From Draconibacterium halophilum (GTDB taxonomy: Bacteria > Bacteroidota > Bacteroidia > Bacteroidales > Prolixibacteraceae): a stretch of DNA of 64,000 nt. Below, in pieces: positions 44,891-54,144 of the stretch. Made by a program: the position numbers and the translations under genes. The stretch lies in NCBI RefSeq assembly GCF_010448835.1, contig NZ_CP048409.1, positions 744,001-808,000 of the forward strand, written 5' to 3'. How positions within the stretch are numbered: the first letter of the stretch is position 1; each line of letters opens with the position of its first letter. The notes below the pieces were generated by a model, which was not told the origin of the DNA, ran no database searches, and was given only the letters and a program-made list of their open reading frames with translations.

Positions 44891-45047
44891 AGATTCTTTC
44901 GCTTCATTGCATTCCGCTCAGAATGACGGTGAGTTATGATTTTGAAAATGGAGGTGGCGATATTTTGGAGGTAAAGCCGCCAAAGTATTGCCACCTCCAT
45001 CCATCCTCCGTAGTCGCCTGTCATTCCGAGCATAGCGAGGAATCTGA
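44891..45047. repeat. Nested palindromes between the TolC and adaptor genes
   Basis: An outer palindrome has arms AGATTCTTTCGCT...TCAGAATGACGG (44891-44930 or so) and CTGTCATTCCGAG...GCGAGGAATCTG (45018-45049 or so). Inside sits a second one: ATGGAGGTGGC plus ATATTTTGG (44948-44968) and CCAAAGTAT plus GCCACCTCCAT (44980-45000), 21 paired positions with two G-U wobbles and an 11-nt loop. No stop interrupts the frame of the adaptor gene through it, which creates a false N-terminal extension. Confidence 0.8.
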
Positions 45048-45093
45048 ATCAAATATAGTGGACACTACTGTAGAATTACAACATTTAAAAAAT

Positions 45094-46290
45094 ATGAAGA
45101 CCAAATTTATTCACCTCGGAATTGTATTTATCCTTTTCTCGTTTACAGCCTGTAATACTGGTAATGAAACGAAAGAAGAAACAACAGTGGTTCAGGCCGA
45201 TGTTCCTCCATCGTTAAAAGACGACACTGAAAAAACGCTTTTGATTAAGCTGACGGATAAAGAGCGCGATGAACTCGCGATAAAAACAGAAGCTATAAAA
45301 AGCGAATTTGTCGATCATCAGATTTTGGCACCGGGCGTAGTTTTTCCGTCGCCCGGACATTCCAGTATTATCAGTACGCCAATTAACGGACAGGTAACGG
45401 CCATTAAAGTTTACGAAGGCGACTGGGTGAATAAAGGACAGGAGTTGTTTCGTATTCAAAGTCTGCAATATGGGAACCTGATTTCGGAATACCTACAGGC
45501 TTACGCACAGGAGTCTTTTCAGAAAAGCCGTCTGGCTCGTTTAGAGCAACTTGTTGAGGAGCGGATTAGTTCTACCAGTGAATTGGAGCAGGCAACAGCA
45601 GAGTATAAACGTGCTTCGGCATCGTTAAAATCAGCTTATGCCAAGCTACGCGCAGTTGGTGTTCCTGATTTAGAAATTGAACAATTTTCAGACTTAGGGA
45701 ATTTTGAACCAACATTAAAAATTGTTGCACCAATAAACGGAGTTATTGAGAAGAATTTTGTGGAGCTGGGGCAATCTGTTAATGCGCTAGAAAACCTTTC
45801 GAGAGTGCTCGATACCCGACAGGTTCTGATACGCGGTTATGTTTCGCCGGGCGATGCAGTGTTGGTAAAATCTGGCAATAGCGTCGATATTTCAAAACGA
45901 GAACAGGAAGATGTGGCCATAAAAGGCGAAATTACTTCAGTTAATCCCGGGCTGGATGAAAACAGCCGCTCAGTGGTGGTAAATATTATTATCCCTTCGG
46001 AAAACGGCTGGCCAAAACCGGGCGAAAATTTGCGACTTGCTATTACTTCTGAATCGCAAAAAGAAACGGTGGCCATAAAGTTGGAGGCACTTACTTATGA
46101 TGGAGATCAGGCCATTGTTTTTGTGAAAAAAGATGCTAATATCTTTGAACGCCGTGCTATTGAAATTGATCAAATAAAAGGCGACTTTGTTTTTGTGACC
46201 TCAGGACTTGCCGCCGGTGAGGAAGTTGCCGTTACAAAAGTTTTTAGCCTAAAAGCGCTGTCTCGTTTCGATATTATTTCTGAAGAATAA
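45094..46290 (+). CDS. RND efflux periplasmic adaptor (CusB/CzcB-type membrane-fusion protein)
   Basis: This is a 398-residue lipoprotein with lipobox ending FTAC (Cys near 20), read from ATG at 45094. The lipoyl/barrel-sandwich hybrid has GQVTAIKVYEGDWVNKGQEL. A helical hairpin (about 140-200) and beta-barrel follow. An apparently longer frame from 44884 translates the palindromic repeat and has no family similarity. It connects the TolC channel and RND pump and may pass metal to the pump. Confidence 0.92.
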   Translation: MKTKFIHLGIVFILFSFTACNTGNETKEETTVVQADVPPSLKDDTEKTLLIKLTDKERDELAIKTEAIKSEFVDHQILAPGVVFPSPGHSSIISTPINGQVTAIKVYEGDWVNKGQELFRIQSLQYGNLISEYLQAYAQESFQKSRLARLEQLVEERISSTSELEQATAEYKRASASLKSAYAKLRAVGVPDLEIEQFSDLGNFEPTLKIVAPINGVIEKNFVELGQSVNALENLSRVLDTRQVLIRGYVSPGDAVLVKSGNSVDISKREQEDVAIKGEITSVNPGLDENSRSVVVNIIIPSENGWPKPGENLRLAITSESQKETVAIKLEALTYDGDQAIVFVKKDANIFERRAIEIDQIKGDFVFVTSGLAAGEEVAVTKVFSLKALSRFDIISEE

Positions 46291-46309
46291 AACTTAAAAT
46301 CCTCAGCTG

Positions 46310-49300
46310 ATGCTTCAAAGTATAATTTCATTTAGTGTCCGTCAAAAATATGTAGCCTTGTCATTAGTATTATTAATGGCTATAGGCGGTTATTTTTCGT
46401 TAATAAACTTGCCCATTAACTCGCAGCCGGATGTGACGCCGGTTCAGGTTTTGGTTATCACCAAGGCCGGCCGCTATTCTCCTTTCGATGTAGAAAAACT
46501 GGTAAGCTATCCGATAGAAACGGCCATGAACGGCCTTCCCGATGTGGCTGAAGTGCGCTCGATTTCGCAATTCGGACTTTCTGCGGTAACCGTTGAGTTT
46601 GATGAGGGAACAGATATTTATTTTGCCCGGCAAATTGTTAGTCAGCGGCTGCAATCTATTACTGATGAGTTGCCACCAGGGGTATCCAGCCCTTCGTTGG
46701 GGCCCATTTCAACAGCACTTGGCGAAATTTATCAGTATGTAGTAAAAGGAGAAAACTATTCACTTTCGCAACTGCGCGAAATCCAGGACTGGCTGATCGC
46801 GCCACAATTAAAAATTGTGAGAGGTGTAACTGAAATCAATTCATTTGGAGGCTTTGTAAAACAATACAATGTTATTATTCAACCCGGTTTGCTTCGAACA
46901 TACAGCATCGGTATTTCTGAAGTGATGGATGCCATTGCACAAAACAACAGTGTTTCGGGTGGAAACTACATTCAACATAATGGCGAGCAGTACATAATTC
47001 GTGGTGTTGGACAGATTACCAGCATGGATGATGTGCGGAATATCATCGTGAAAAACATTGATAACAAGCCCATTTTTATAAAAGATGTGGCCAGTGTTGT
47101 TGAAGGGAAACAGATCAGGCAGGGCGGTGTTACCAAAGACGGGAAAGGCGAGGTAATTACCGGAATTGTTATGATGCTTCGTGGCGGAAATGGCCGCGAA
47201 GTGATTTCTGATATAGAGGATAAAATTGAAGAAATAAACCGGAGTTTACCGGAAGGAGTTAGCGTTGAAAAATTTTACGATCAGTCAGATCTGATTAAAC
47301 GAACCACGTCAACTATTTCTACCAACCTTATGGAAGGTGGTTTTTTGGTAATTGTAGTATTGCTTTTATTGCTTGGCGAGATTTCCGGAGCGCTGATTGT
47401 AGCCATGGTTATTCCGTTCTCAATGTTGTTCGCTTTTATCGGAATGCGCGAATTTGGACTGGCCGCCAACCTGATGAGTTTGGGAGCTATCGACTTTGGA
47501 ATGGTAGTAGACGGTTCGGTGGTAATGGTAGAAAACATTGTGCACGATTTGCAAAAAAACAAGAAAGAGTCGAAAGATGAGATCATTCGTAAAGCGGCAA
47601 ATCATGTGGTGCGGCCCATCTTTTTCGGTGTACTCATAATTCTGATGGTTTATGTTCCGATTATGACATTCAGCGGAATGGAAGGTATTTTGTTCCGCCC
47701 GATGGCGATAACCGTTGCTGCAGCAGTGTTTGGATCTTTATTACTCGCATTAATATTTGTACCTGCAATGTCGGCCATTGTATTCCGAAAAAAGGTAAAA
47801 ATACGCAGGAACTACATCATCGAATGGATGCGGCCGCGCTACCAAAAAGGCCTTGAAAAAAACATGAATAAAATTTGGTTTATAGGATCTTCAGCATTGG
47901 CCGTCTTTTTGGTTTCCATCTTTTTAATGACACGTTTGGGAACAGAATTTTTGCCTGAGCTTGATGAAGGTTCTATTTTGATAGAACAGGTTCGAATGCC
48001 GTCGGTAACATTGGAAGAATCGATGGAAAATGCCGATTGGCTGGCCGGGAAGATCATGGAAAATATTCCCGAAGTTAAAACCGTAGTACCTAAAACCGGA
48101 CGGTCGGATTTGGCCAACGACTGGATGGGCGTGCACCAAACCGACGTGTGGGTAGTACTAAAACCCATTGAAGAATGGACTAAAGGCGTAACCAAAGAAG
48201 ATATAATTAACAGGATAGAACCGTATTTGCAAACTGAGCCCGGATTGGCCTATAATTTTACTCAACCCATTGCCATGCGGGTTGATGAGTTAACCAGTGG
48301 TGTAAAATCCGATCTGGCGGTAAAAATCTATGGCGAGGATCTGGAAGTACTCGATAAAATTGGTGAGAATATTTCCGCATTGTTATCCGGTTTACCCGGA
48401 ACTGATAATTACTACGTGGAGCAGTCGGCCGGACAGCCTTACTTAACGGTAAATATCGATCGTGAAGCGGTGGCATCATTTGGCTTAAATGTGGATGATG
48501 TACAGAAAGTTGTTGAAGCTGGTATCGGCGGGCAGGAAGCCGGGCAATTATATGAGGGGCAAAGACATTTTGGTATTGTTGTTCGTTATCCTGAAAATAT
48601 TCGCAATCAGCTACCAAAAATTGCAGAGGCTCCGGTGCATTTGCCGGGTGGTGGGTATATTCCGCTAAAACGTGTCGCCAATATTGAGTTGCAGGAAGGC
48701 CCGCGCGAGATTCAGCGAGAGAATGGCTGGAGGCGTTTAATCGTGGGTATCAACATAAAAGACATCGACCTGGGAACCTACGTTTCGCAACTGCAGGAAC
48801 AGATTGATAAAAGTGCCAGTATCCCGTCAGGCTATTTTATCGATTATGGCGGAACGTTCGAAAATCAGCGCCGTGCCATGAAGCATTTAATGCTGGTAGT
48901 GCCGCTTTCCATTTTTATCATCATCGGTTTAATGTACCTGAACTTCGGGAAAATGCGCTATGCAATCCTGATCTTGTTGAACCTGCCGTTCGCTTTGTCT
49001 GGAGGAGTTTTTCTGTTGTGGATGAGGGGATGTATTTATCAATAACAGCAAGTATTGGTTTTGTAGCTTTGTTTGGAGTTGCGGTGCTGAATGGTATTGT
49101 ACTGGTCGATCATATAAACATGTTGCGGAAAGAGAAAAAAGGCGACCTTAAAAAGCTGGTTATCGAAGGATCGGTAGATCGTTTGCGCCCGGTGTTAATG
49201 ACGGCTCTGGTAGCGAGTTTGGGTTTTATTCCTATGGCTTTTAACACGGGGCCTGGCTCCGAGGTACAACGTCCGCTGGCAACAGTAGTAATCGGAGGAT

Positions 49301-49389
49301 TGGTAACATCTACATTTTTAACGCTTATGGTTTTGCCAATTGCTTATTATTGGATTGAACGAAAAAAGACTCCGGAGAAAGAAGCATAG
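46310..49389 (+). pseudogene. czcA: CzcA/CusA-type RND heavy-metal efflux pump, single-base frameshift at 49026-49029
   Basis: The first frame gives 911 residues and ends with WMRGCIYQ and a stop at 49045. The second frame, from 49018 to 49389, continues the family sequence (MYLSITASIGFVALFGVAVL). One extra G in the GGGG run at 49026-49029 joins them as LLWMRG-MYLSITA and gives 1026 residues, the normal size. The membrane-4 signature DFGMVVDGSVVMVEN matches the divalent (Zn/Co/Ni/Cd) group rather than the Cu/Ag group, which reads AIGAMVDAAIVMIEN. The break removes the last membrane helices, so as written the pump is not functional. It forms an operon with the adaptor (19 bp upstream). A sequencing error is possible. 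Confidence 0.9.
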
Positions 49390-49418
49390 AACTTTTGCAA
49401 TTAGTAGTTTATAAACGG

Positions 49419-49439
49419 GACGCGATACAATCGCGCGTC
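49419..49439. repeat. Short inverted repeat after the RND gene
   Basis: GACGCGAT (49419-49426) and ATCGCG(C)GTC (49430-49439) are complementary with one bulged base. It precedes the stronger terminator at 49483-49512. Confidence 0.5.
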
Positions 49440-49482
49440 AGCGGGATAATATCGTTTTCATACGATTAGTATATAAGAGCAG

Positions 49483-49512
49483 GAACCTTTCTTCATACAT
49501 AAAGAAAGGTTC
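49483..49512. terminator. Bidirectional terminator between the RND and the 49528 gene
   Basis: GAACCTTTCTT (49483-49493) and AAGAAAGGTTC (49502-49512) form a perfect 11-bp stem with an 8-nt loop. It separates convergent genes. Confidence 0.85.
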
Positions 49513-49527
49513 TATATAATTTCAGCA

Positions 49528-49929
49528 CTATTCGATAACAGTGAAATGTTTGGTTCTGGTTAGCTTGACACTATCCTGTCCCAATTCTTCTACAATATAA
49601 ATGTTTCTCTTTCCATGTAAAGGATCTTGGCGATTTTCAATCAGGGCTCTTATCCATTCGATATCTTTGAGCTCATTTTTATGGTTACTATAAAAATATT
49701 GTTTTGATATTATTTGCATTTCATCTATTGGCTGAAAACCAAACCAAAAACCCCTGTTAAGGTTGGGCGTATAGTAAAAACTGCTGTCAGAATTACTTTC
49801 TGCTTTTTTAAACATACCATCTATATTGTTTTCAAAAAAGATATAATAGGGTTTTTCCCGAATTTTATCCTGTGCATTACTTACTGAAATAATGATTCCA
49901 ATAAAAAGAAGGCTGATTATTGTTTTCAT
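49528..49929 (-). CDS. Exported protein of unknown function
   Basis: This 133-residue protein starts MKTIISLLFIGIIISVSNAQ (ATG at 49929), a signal peptide. The body has aromatic strands such as KPYYIFFENN and FWFGFQPIDEMQ and no named motif. It is directly downstream (1 bp after the stop) of the larger metalloprotease-like lipoprotein gene, so they are co-transcribed and perhaps function together. I do not recognise a family. Confidence 0.65.
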   Translation of the reverse strand: MKTIISLLFIGIIISVSNAQDKIREKPYYIFFENNIDGMFKKAESNSDSSFYYTPNLNRGFWFGFQPIDEMQIISKQYFYSNHKNELKDIEWIRALIENRQDPLHGKRNIYIVEELGQDSVKLTRTKHFTVIE

Positions 49930-49930
49930 A

Positions 49931-51451
49931 TCAATTACATTCTTTATTGCCCGAATTAATTTCATTTACTTTTGCATTTATAGCATCTTTCTCAGCTTGT
50001 GTTTTCTGCTGCCAACCATAAGTATAACTAAGCCCTTGCCAAGCCAACGCTTCGTAATAATCAATCCCGTGAGCATAGTTATCATACTGCCTCAATGTTT
50101 GTGCCATATTTGGGATGTAATATTGTGACATGTAATCATGTTGATAATCAGGATATCCATAAGTTTGATAGTAAGCAAACAGATTTTCAAAAGTAGTATT
50201 TTCCAAATTATCTAAACCGCCCAATTTATTAACCTCCTGATATAGGTATGCATGTATTGTTTCATGTAGTATTGTTTTTGCGGTAGTAACCGGGGCAACT
50301 TCATCAAAATAGTAAGAGTTGATTTTAATTGTTACTGTGTTGTCACCGTTGTTTTTTGCAGAACCATAACTTGGATCAGTGCTGTTTACTCCAGGGGTAC
50401 TCCAATATTCGACTTTATAAGTTACGTGGTAGGTATCAGACCCAAAATATTCACTAAGTAATTGCTGCATTTGGTTTGATGTGACTAACTTATCATATAC
50501 ACAATCAGCTTTAGTATCTTCAAAGGAAGGATCTTCAATAACCTTTGGGCAACTACACATCGGGCAATCAACTGTTGTTTCACCACCGCCATCACTTGGT
50601 TTTGGTATACTTTTAAGCGAAATAGGCTGGTTGAGACACCCTTTGCATATAGGGCAAATATCACAATTACAGTTATCCTCGGCAACCGAAGTTGTACCTG
50701 ATCCACCATTATATTCATTATACCAAGGTATATAGTTGGAGCCATCACTGGTTCCACCAACCCAAACATAATCATATTCGCATACGGTTTCATAAACAGT
50801 AACATCTCCTGTTTCTCCGTTTGAATATGCCCTTACTCTTGTATAGCAAACAGGAATCAAGAGCATTGTGGACACACTTTTCTCCACAAAGTCTTCATCT
50901 GTTGCTATTAAATCGTCACCTTCCATCAGTAAGCTGCTTTCTCCATATTTCTGTAGGTCAAAGATTATAAACAAATCTTCAATCTTTTCAAAAGTTGGAA
51001 TTGGTTTTTTATTTTCCTTAAATCTATCCAGTTTATCTCTTACAAATAATCGGTACTTTAGTTTCTTTTTGTGTTTTACACACAAAATTACTGCTTCTGT
51101 TTCGCAGCTATTATCGTGGCTAACGGCAACCTGTGCTACTGTTTGTTCTTCGTCGGAGAAAAAACGAGTCATCTCCCAATCAGGGTAACCATATTTTTCT
51201 ACTAAATTCTCGATGAATTTTTCTGCTTTGTTTTGTTTTTCAATATCGTTCAAAACTTCAGCTATAAAACCTGTTTTTAACACGTCATCGGCGGATTTCA
51301 GATTCCCAGGATCTAAAAAACGTTTTTCAATAGCTGTTAATTCTGAATTATCCACGGGTGGAACAACTTCTTCAACTATTTCTTCCTGACAGGAATGAAA
51401 TGACAGAGGTAAAACTGCTATTAACATTAAAATAATAACATACTTTTTCAT
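49931..51451 (-). CDS. Large lipoprotein with HExxH metalloprotease motif and Cys cluster
   Basis: This 506-residue protein has a lipobox (FHSC) near residue 20 from ATG at 51451. A mixed domain follows (about 30-200) with few family features. A Cys-rich stretch lies in the middle: CNCDICPICKGCLNQ, then CPMCSCPK, in CxxC-like pairs that could bind zinc or form disulfides. In the C-terminal third there is a zinc-protease motif HETIHAYLYQE preceded by TTAKTIL, the HExxH layout of SprT-like or secreted zincin-type enzymes. A third ligand is not obvious. The last part is a helix-rich tail. The substrate is unknown. Confidence 0.7.
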   Translation of the reverse strand: MKKYVIILMLIAVLPLSFHSCQEEIVEEVVPPVDNSELTAIEKRFLDPGNLKSADDVLKTGFIAEVLNDIEKQNKAEKFIENLVEKYGYPDWEMTRFFSDEEQTVAQVAVSHDNSCETEAVILCVKHKKKLKYRLFVRDKLDRFKENKKPIPTFEKIEDLFIIFDLQKYGESSLLMEGDDLIATDEDFVEKSVSTMLLIPVCYTRVRAYSNGETGDVTVYETVCEYDYVWVGGTSDGSNYIPWYNEYNGGSGTTSVAEDNCNCDICPICKGCLNQPISLKSIPKPSDGGGETTVDCPMCSCPKVIEDPSFEDTKADCVYDKLVTSNQMQQLLSEYFGSDTYHVTYKVEYWSTPGVNSTDPSYGSAKNNGDNTVTIKINSYYFDEVAPVTTAKTILHETIHAYLYQEVNKLGGLDNLENTTFENLFAYYQTYGYPDYQHDYMSQYYIPNMAQTLRQYDNYAHGIDYYEALAWQGLSYTYGWQQKTQAEKDAINAKVNEINSGNKECN

Positions 51452-51807
51452 AATTTTACAAAGTTTGTGGGATTTTGGGTTGCCTCCCAACTTCCCGGTT
51501 TAACAAATAGTATTGCAGACCCGGCTTTTGTCGGGATTGTTTTTTTCTGGTGGAATTACAGTTTGGGTTTCATAAAATTAAAGAAACAGGTTTGTAATTA
51601 ACAGCACCTAAAATAAATACTATTATTGTTAATTACATGAAAAATAAAAAATAGGGAGGGCTAATTTAAAGTGTTTATAAATAGGTGTTTAACGTGATGT
51701 GCTTTACACAGTTCCGGACTTCATCCAGCGATATTCCCAAGTTGCTGATTTTGGTTCGCTGCTTGTCTGCAAAGTTTTCTTACTGAGAAAAGGATGTCCT
51801 CTTCATT

Positions 51808-51834
51808 CCTTCAAGGTTTCAAAAACCTTGAAGG
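51808..51834. repeat. Perfect 12-bp hairpin abutting the 21-bp array
   Basis: CCTTCAAGGTTT (51808-51819) and AAACCTTGAAGG (51823-51834) flank the loop CAA. The CTTCAAGGTTT...AAACCTTGAAG type is one I recall from many Bacteroidota intergenic regions. Its right arm overlaps the first unit of the 21-bp array. Confidence 0.75.
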
Positions 51835-52103
51835 TCTATCCGCAACCATCAAAAGTATTTCCTCAACCACCAACCATCAATCTCACCAGAAAAGAAGTAG
51901 TTATCACCTCAGAATTAGCCGTCATCACCCAAAAAAAGGTCTCATCACCCGTCGGGAAGGTCTTATCCCCCGGAATTTGATCGTTATCCCCCGGTAAAAG
52001 GGTGTTATCGCTTACACTTTGTCGGTTATCACCGGAGAGATTTTGTAAAATGGTAGTGATAGATAGAAAATTCGGGTGATAATCTATTTTTTGCGGGTGA
52101 TAA
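51831..52103. repeat. 21-bp-periodic degenerate repeat array with inverted end
   Basis: Ten units in a strict 21-bp register run from 51831 to 52040. The core TTATCACC/TTATCCCC (or TCATCACC) is clear in the last seven, starting at 51901, 51922, 51942, 51963, 51984, 52005 and 52026. It is often followed by CGG and preceded by AAGGTC. Three copies in the opposite direction start at 52055 (AGTGATAG), 52075 (GGTGATAA) and 52096 (GGTGATAA), again about 21 bp apart. It lies between two divergent genes: the metalloprotease-like lipoprotein and the DUF4405 gene. The rest of 51452-52224 is noncoding. An open frame ends inside the array and is not convincing. Confidence 0.75.
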
Positions 52104-52224
52104 CTGTAGTTTCTGAGTATATAAAACTTCAGGGCCTAACAAAGAAATTGAAATCCCAGCGCAAGTTTTCTATAAGTTCAGTGTCATACCTTAAAATTCA
52201 ATAAAAACATAAATTTAAAAATTG

Positions 52225-53040
52225 ATGAAAACAAAGTTTAGCTGGCGGGCCTTTATAAGTTTTGGATTAACCTGGGCAATTTTAGTAATTCTGGTTTCGG
52301 GTGTAATTTTGTACGTGGCTCCTCCGGGACGCTATGCTCACTGGGTAAACTGGGAGTTGGCAGGTTTATCAAAAGAAGGCTGGCAGGCCATTCATACTCT
52401 GTTTTCGCTGGCGTTTATTGTACTCTCCATATTTCACCTGTTTTCGGTGAACTGGAAATCTTTTGTGTCCTATCTTAAATCAAAAACCACAAGAGGATAT
52501 AATAAGAAGAAAGAACTCATTTTATCAATTGTAGTGGTGCTGGTATTCTTTTTCGGCACTGTTTTTTCCATTCCGCCTTTTCAATCGGTGATGGATTTAA
52601 GCGAAAGTGCCACCAACTCGTGGGAGAAAACCGAAGAGCGGGCGCCCGTTCCTCATGCCGAGTTATTAACGCTAACCGAACTGGCTCACCAGTTGGATAT
52701 GGAGTCGGTTGACGAAGTAACCCGAAAACTCGACAGTCATAAAATCGCTTACAACGATATTCATACCCAAAGTTTGCAGCAAATAGCCGTAGCAAATAAT
52801 TCTACGCCACTGGAGATTTATGAGATCATTGTTAAGAAACCGGCAAATGAAGGCCACGGAATGGGCGTAGGACGAAAAACCATTGAAGATTTCTCCAAGG
52901 AACTAAATAAAAGTACCGATGAGTTGATGCAAATTCTGGAGAAGAACAGCATTGATGCGAAACCAACGGAAACCTTGCGTACCATTGGGGAGAATAATAA
53001 CCTTCCACCGCGCGATGTTTACAAAATCCTTTCCGAATAA
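52225..53040 (+). CDS. DUF4405 membrane protein with helical C-terminal repeats
   Basis: This 271-residue protein has four membrane segments in the first 125 residues. The phrases GLTWAILVILVSGVILYVAPP, HTLFSLAFIVLSIFHLFSVNWK and the segment FFFGTVFSIPPFQ fit DUF4405, a cytochrome-b-like group whose His residues may bind haem (HTLFSL, FHLFSV). The soluble part (from about 150) has two or three short helical repeats (ELAHQLDMESVDEVTRKLD; KTIEDFSKELNKSTDELMQI) that I do not recognise. It starts the cluster with the ECF sigma 39 bp later. Confidence 0.85.
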   Translation: MKTKFSWRAFISFGLTWAILVILVSGVILYVAPPGRYAHWVNWELAGLSKEGWQAIHTLFSLAFIVLSIFHLFSVNWKSFVSYLKSKTTRGYNKKKELILSIVVVLVFFFGTVFSIPPFQSVMDLSESATNSWEKTEERAPVPHAELLTLTELAHQLDMESVDEVTRKLDSHKIAYNDIHTQSLQQIAVANNSTPLEIYEIIVKKPANEGHGMGVGRKTIEDFSKELNKSTDELMQILEKNSIDAKPTETLRTIGENNNLPPRDVYKILSE

Positions 53041-53079
53041 TTACCATTACCTATTTAAAGTAGTATTTTTCTAATCAGA

Positions 53080-53661
53080 ATGTCCGACATCGAAATTATA
53101 GAGCAACTAAAACAGGGCAGCGAAGCGGCTTTTAAAAAGCTAGTCGACATGCATCAGAAACTGGTGGTGAATACCTGCTATGGTTTGGTTCAGAACCGCG
53201 AAGATGCCGAAGATATTGCGCAGGATGTTTTTGTTGAGGTGTATCGTAAAATCGATAAATTCAGAGCCGATGCAAAACTATCAACCTGGTTGTACAGGAT
53301 TGCAGTTAACCGCTCGCTAAATCACATTCGCAATAACAAAAAACACAGGTGGTTTCAGGGGTTTGAAAATGAGGTAGCAGAAAAAAACAGGGAGCTGTTA
53401 CAAGCCAGGACTGCCGATTCGGATGAGCCGGAATACGATTTCGAGAACAAACAGCGGGCAATTATTTTAAAGGAGGCAATTAACAGTTTGCCGCAGAATC
53501 AGAAAGTGGCGTTTACTTTAAGCAAATACGAAGATCTGTCGTATCAGGAAATTGCAGAGGTTATGAATCTCTCAGTTCCGTCGGTTGAGTCGCTTTTGTT
53601 CCGGGCAAAAAAAGGCCTGCAGAAAAAATTATACAAGTGCTACAAAAAAAAGTGTATGTAG
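53080..53661 (+). CDS. ECF-family RNA polymerase sigma factor
   Basis: This 193-residue protein has region 2 with NREDAEDIAQDVFVEVYRKI and region 4 with YEDLSYQEIAEVMNLSVPSVESLLFRAK. It belongs to the extracytoplasmic-function class and is followed 48 bp later by an anti-sigma factor of zinc-binding type, so the pair forms a signalling unit. The position within a DUF4405/CpxP/DUF2202 cluster suggests control of envelope or metal stress. Confidence 0.95.
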   Translation: MSDIEIIEQLKQGSEAAFKKLVDMHQKLVVNTCYGLVQNREDAEDIAQDVFVEVYRKIDKFRADAKLSTWLYRIAVNRSLNHIRNNKKHRWFQGFENEVAEKNRELLQARTADSDEPEYDFENKQRAIILKEAINSLPQNQKVAFTLSKYEDLSYQEIAEVMNLSVPSVESLLFRAKKGLQKKLYKCYKKKCM

Positions 53662-53709
53662 GCGCAAGTTTTTAAAAATGAAAGTGTCATATAATTAAAT
53701 ACTGAAAAG

Positions 53710-54141
53710 ATGAAATGTAATAAAGTACATAACAAATTAATTTTCTTTCTCGAGAAGGAGCTGCCGGTTTCAGAAATGGAACAGGTTCAGAAACACCTGG
53801 ATGAGTGTTCTGAATGTGCTCTTTTTGCAGCGGAAATGAAAAATACACTCAGTATTTTGGATAGCGATAAAGTAAGAGATGAAAATCCATTCTTTTTTAC
53901 CCGTGTAAAAGCACGACTTGAAAATCAGGCGGAAGAGCAACTTTCGGCGCGACCCGTTTTAACCAAGGTTCTACAACCGGTGGCGTTTTCAATAATTTTG
54001 TTACTTGGTATTTACGGAGGGTTTAAACTGGGGCAGGCACCTAAAACAGATTTTGCTGATAACAGTTTAAGCGAACAGGAAATGGTTCCGTACTGGAACG
54101 AACTGGACGCCGAACCAATCGAATCATTTTTAATGGAATAA
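53710..54141 (+). CDS. Zinc-finger anti-sigma factor (zf-HC2 type)
   Basis: This 143-residue protein has an N-terminal anti-sigma domain whose zinc-binding HxxxCxxC motif is HLDECSECA; an earlier Cys is in MKCNKVHN. A single membrane segment (about 90-112, QPVAFSIILLLGIYGGF) follows, so it anchors the sigma factor to the membrane. The next gene starts 3 bp later, which implies translational coupling. Confidence 0.9.
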   Translation: MKCNKVHNKLIFFLEKELPVSEMEQVQKHLDECSECALFAAEMKNTLSILDSDKVRDENPFFFTRVKARLENQAEEQLSARPVLTKVLQPVAFSIILLLGIYGGFKLGQAPKTDFADNSLSEQEMVPYWNELDAEPIESFLME

Positions 54142-54144
54142 CAA

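Noticed and set aside
44884..45093. N-terminal extension of the RND adaptor frame
   Set aside because: It translates a palindromic repeat, carries no signal peptide, and the clear lipoprotein start is the ATG at 45094.
49020..49045. Programmed frameshift in the RND pump
   Set aside because: No slippery heptamer or following pseudoknot is evident, the family does not use frameshifting, and a missing G in a short run is simpler.
51699..51980. Small protein gene with 7-residue repeats
   Set aside because: The frame simply reads the 21-bp array and stops inside it while the array continues; no signal or family feature is visible.
51901..52033. DnaA-box cluster or replication origin
   Set aside because: The core TTATCACC does not match TTATCCACA, and no dnaA, dnaN or rep gene is near.
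51831..52103. CRISPR array
   Set aside because: The unit is only 21 bp and degenerate along its whole length, there are no unique spacers of normal size, and no cas genes are present.
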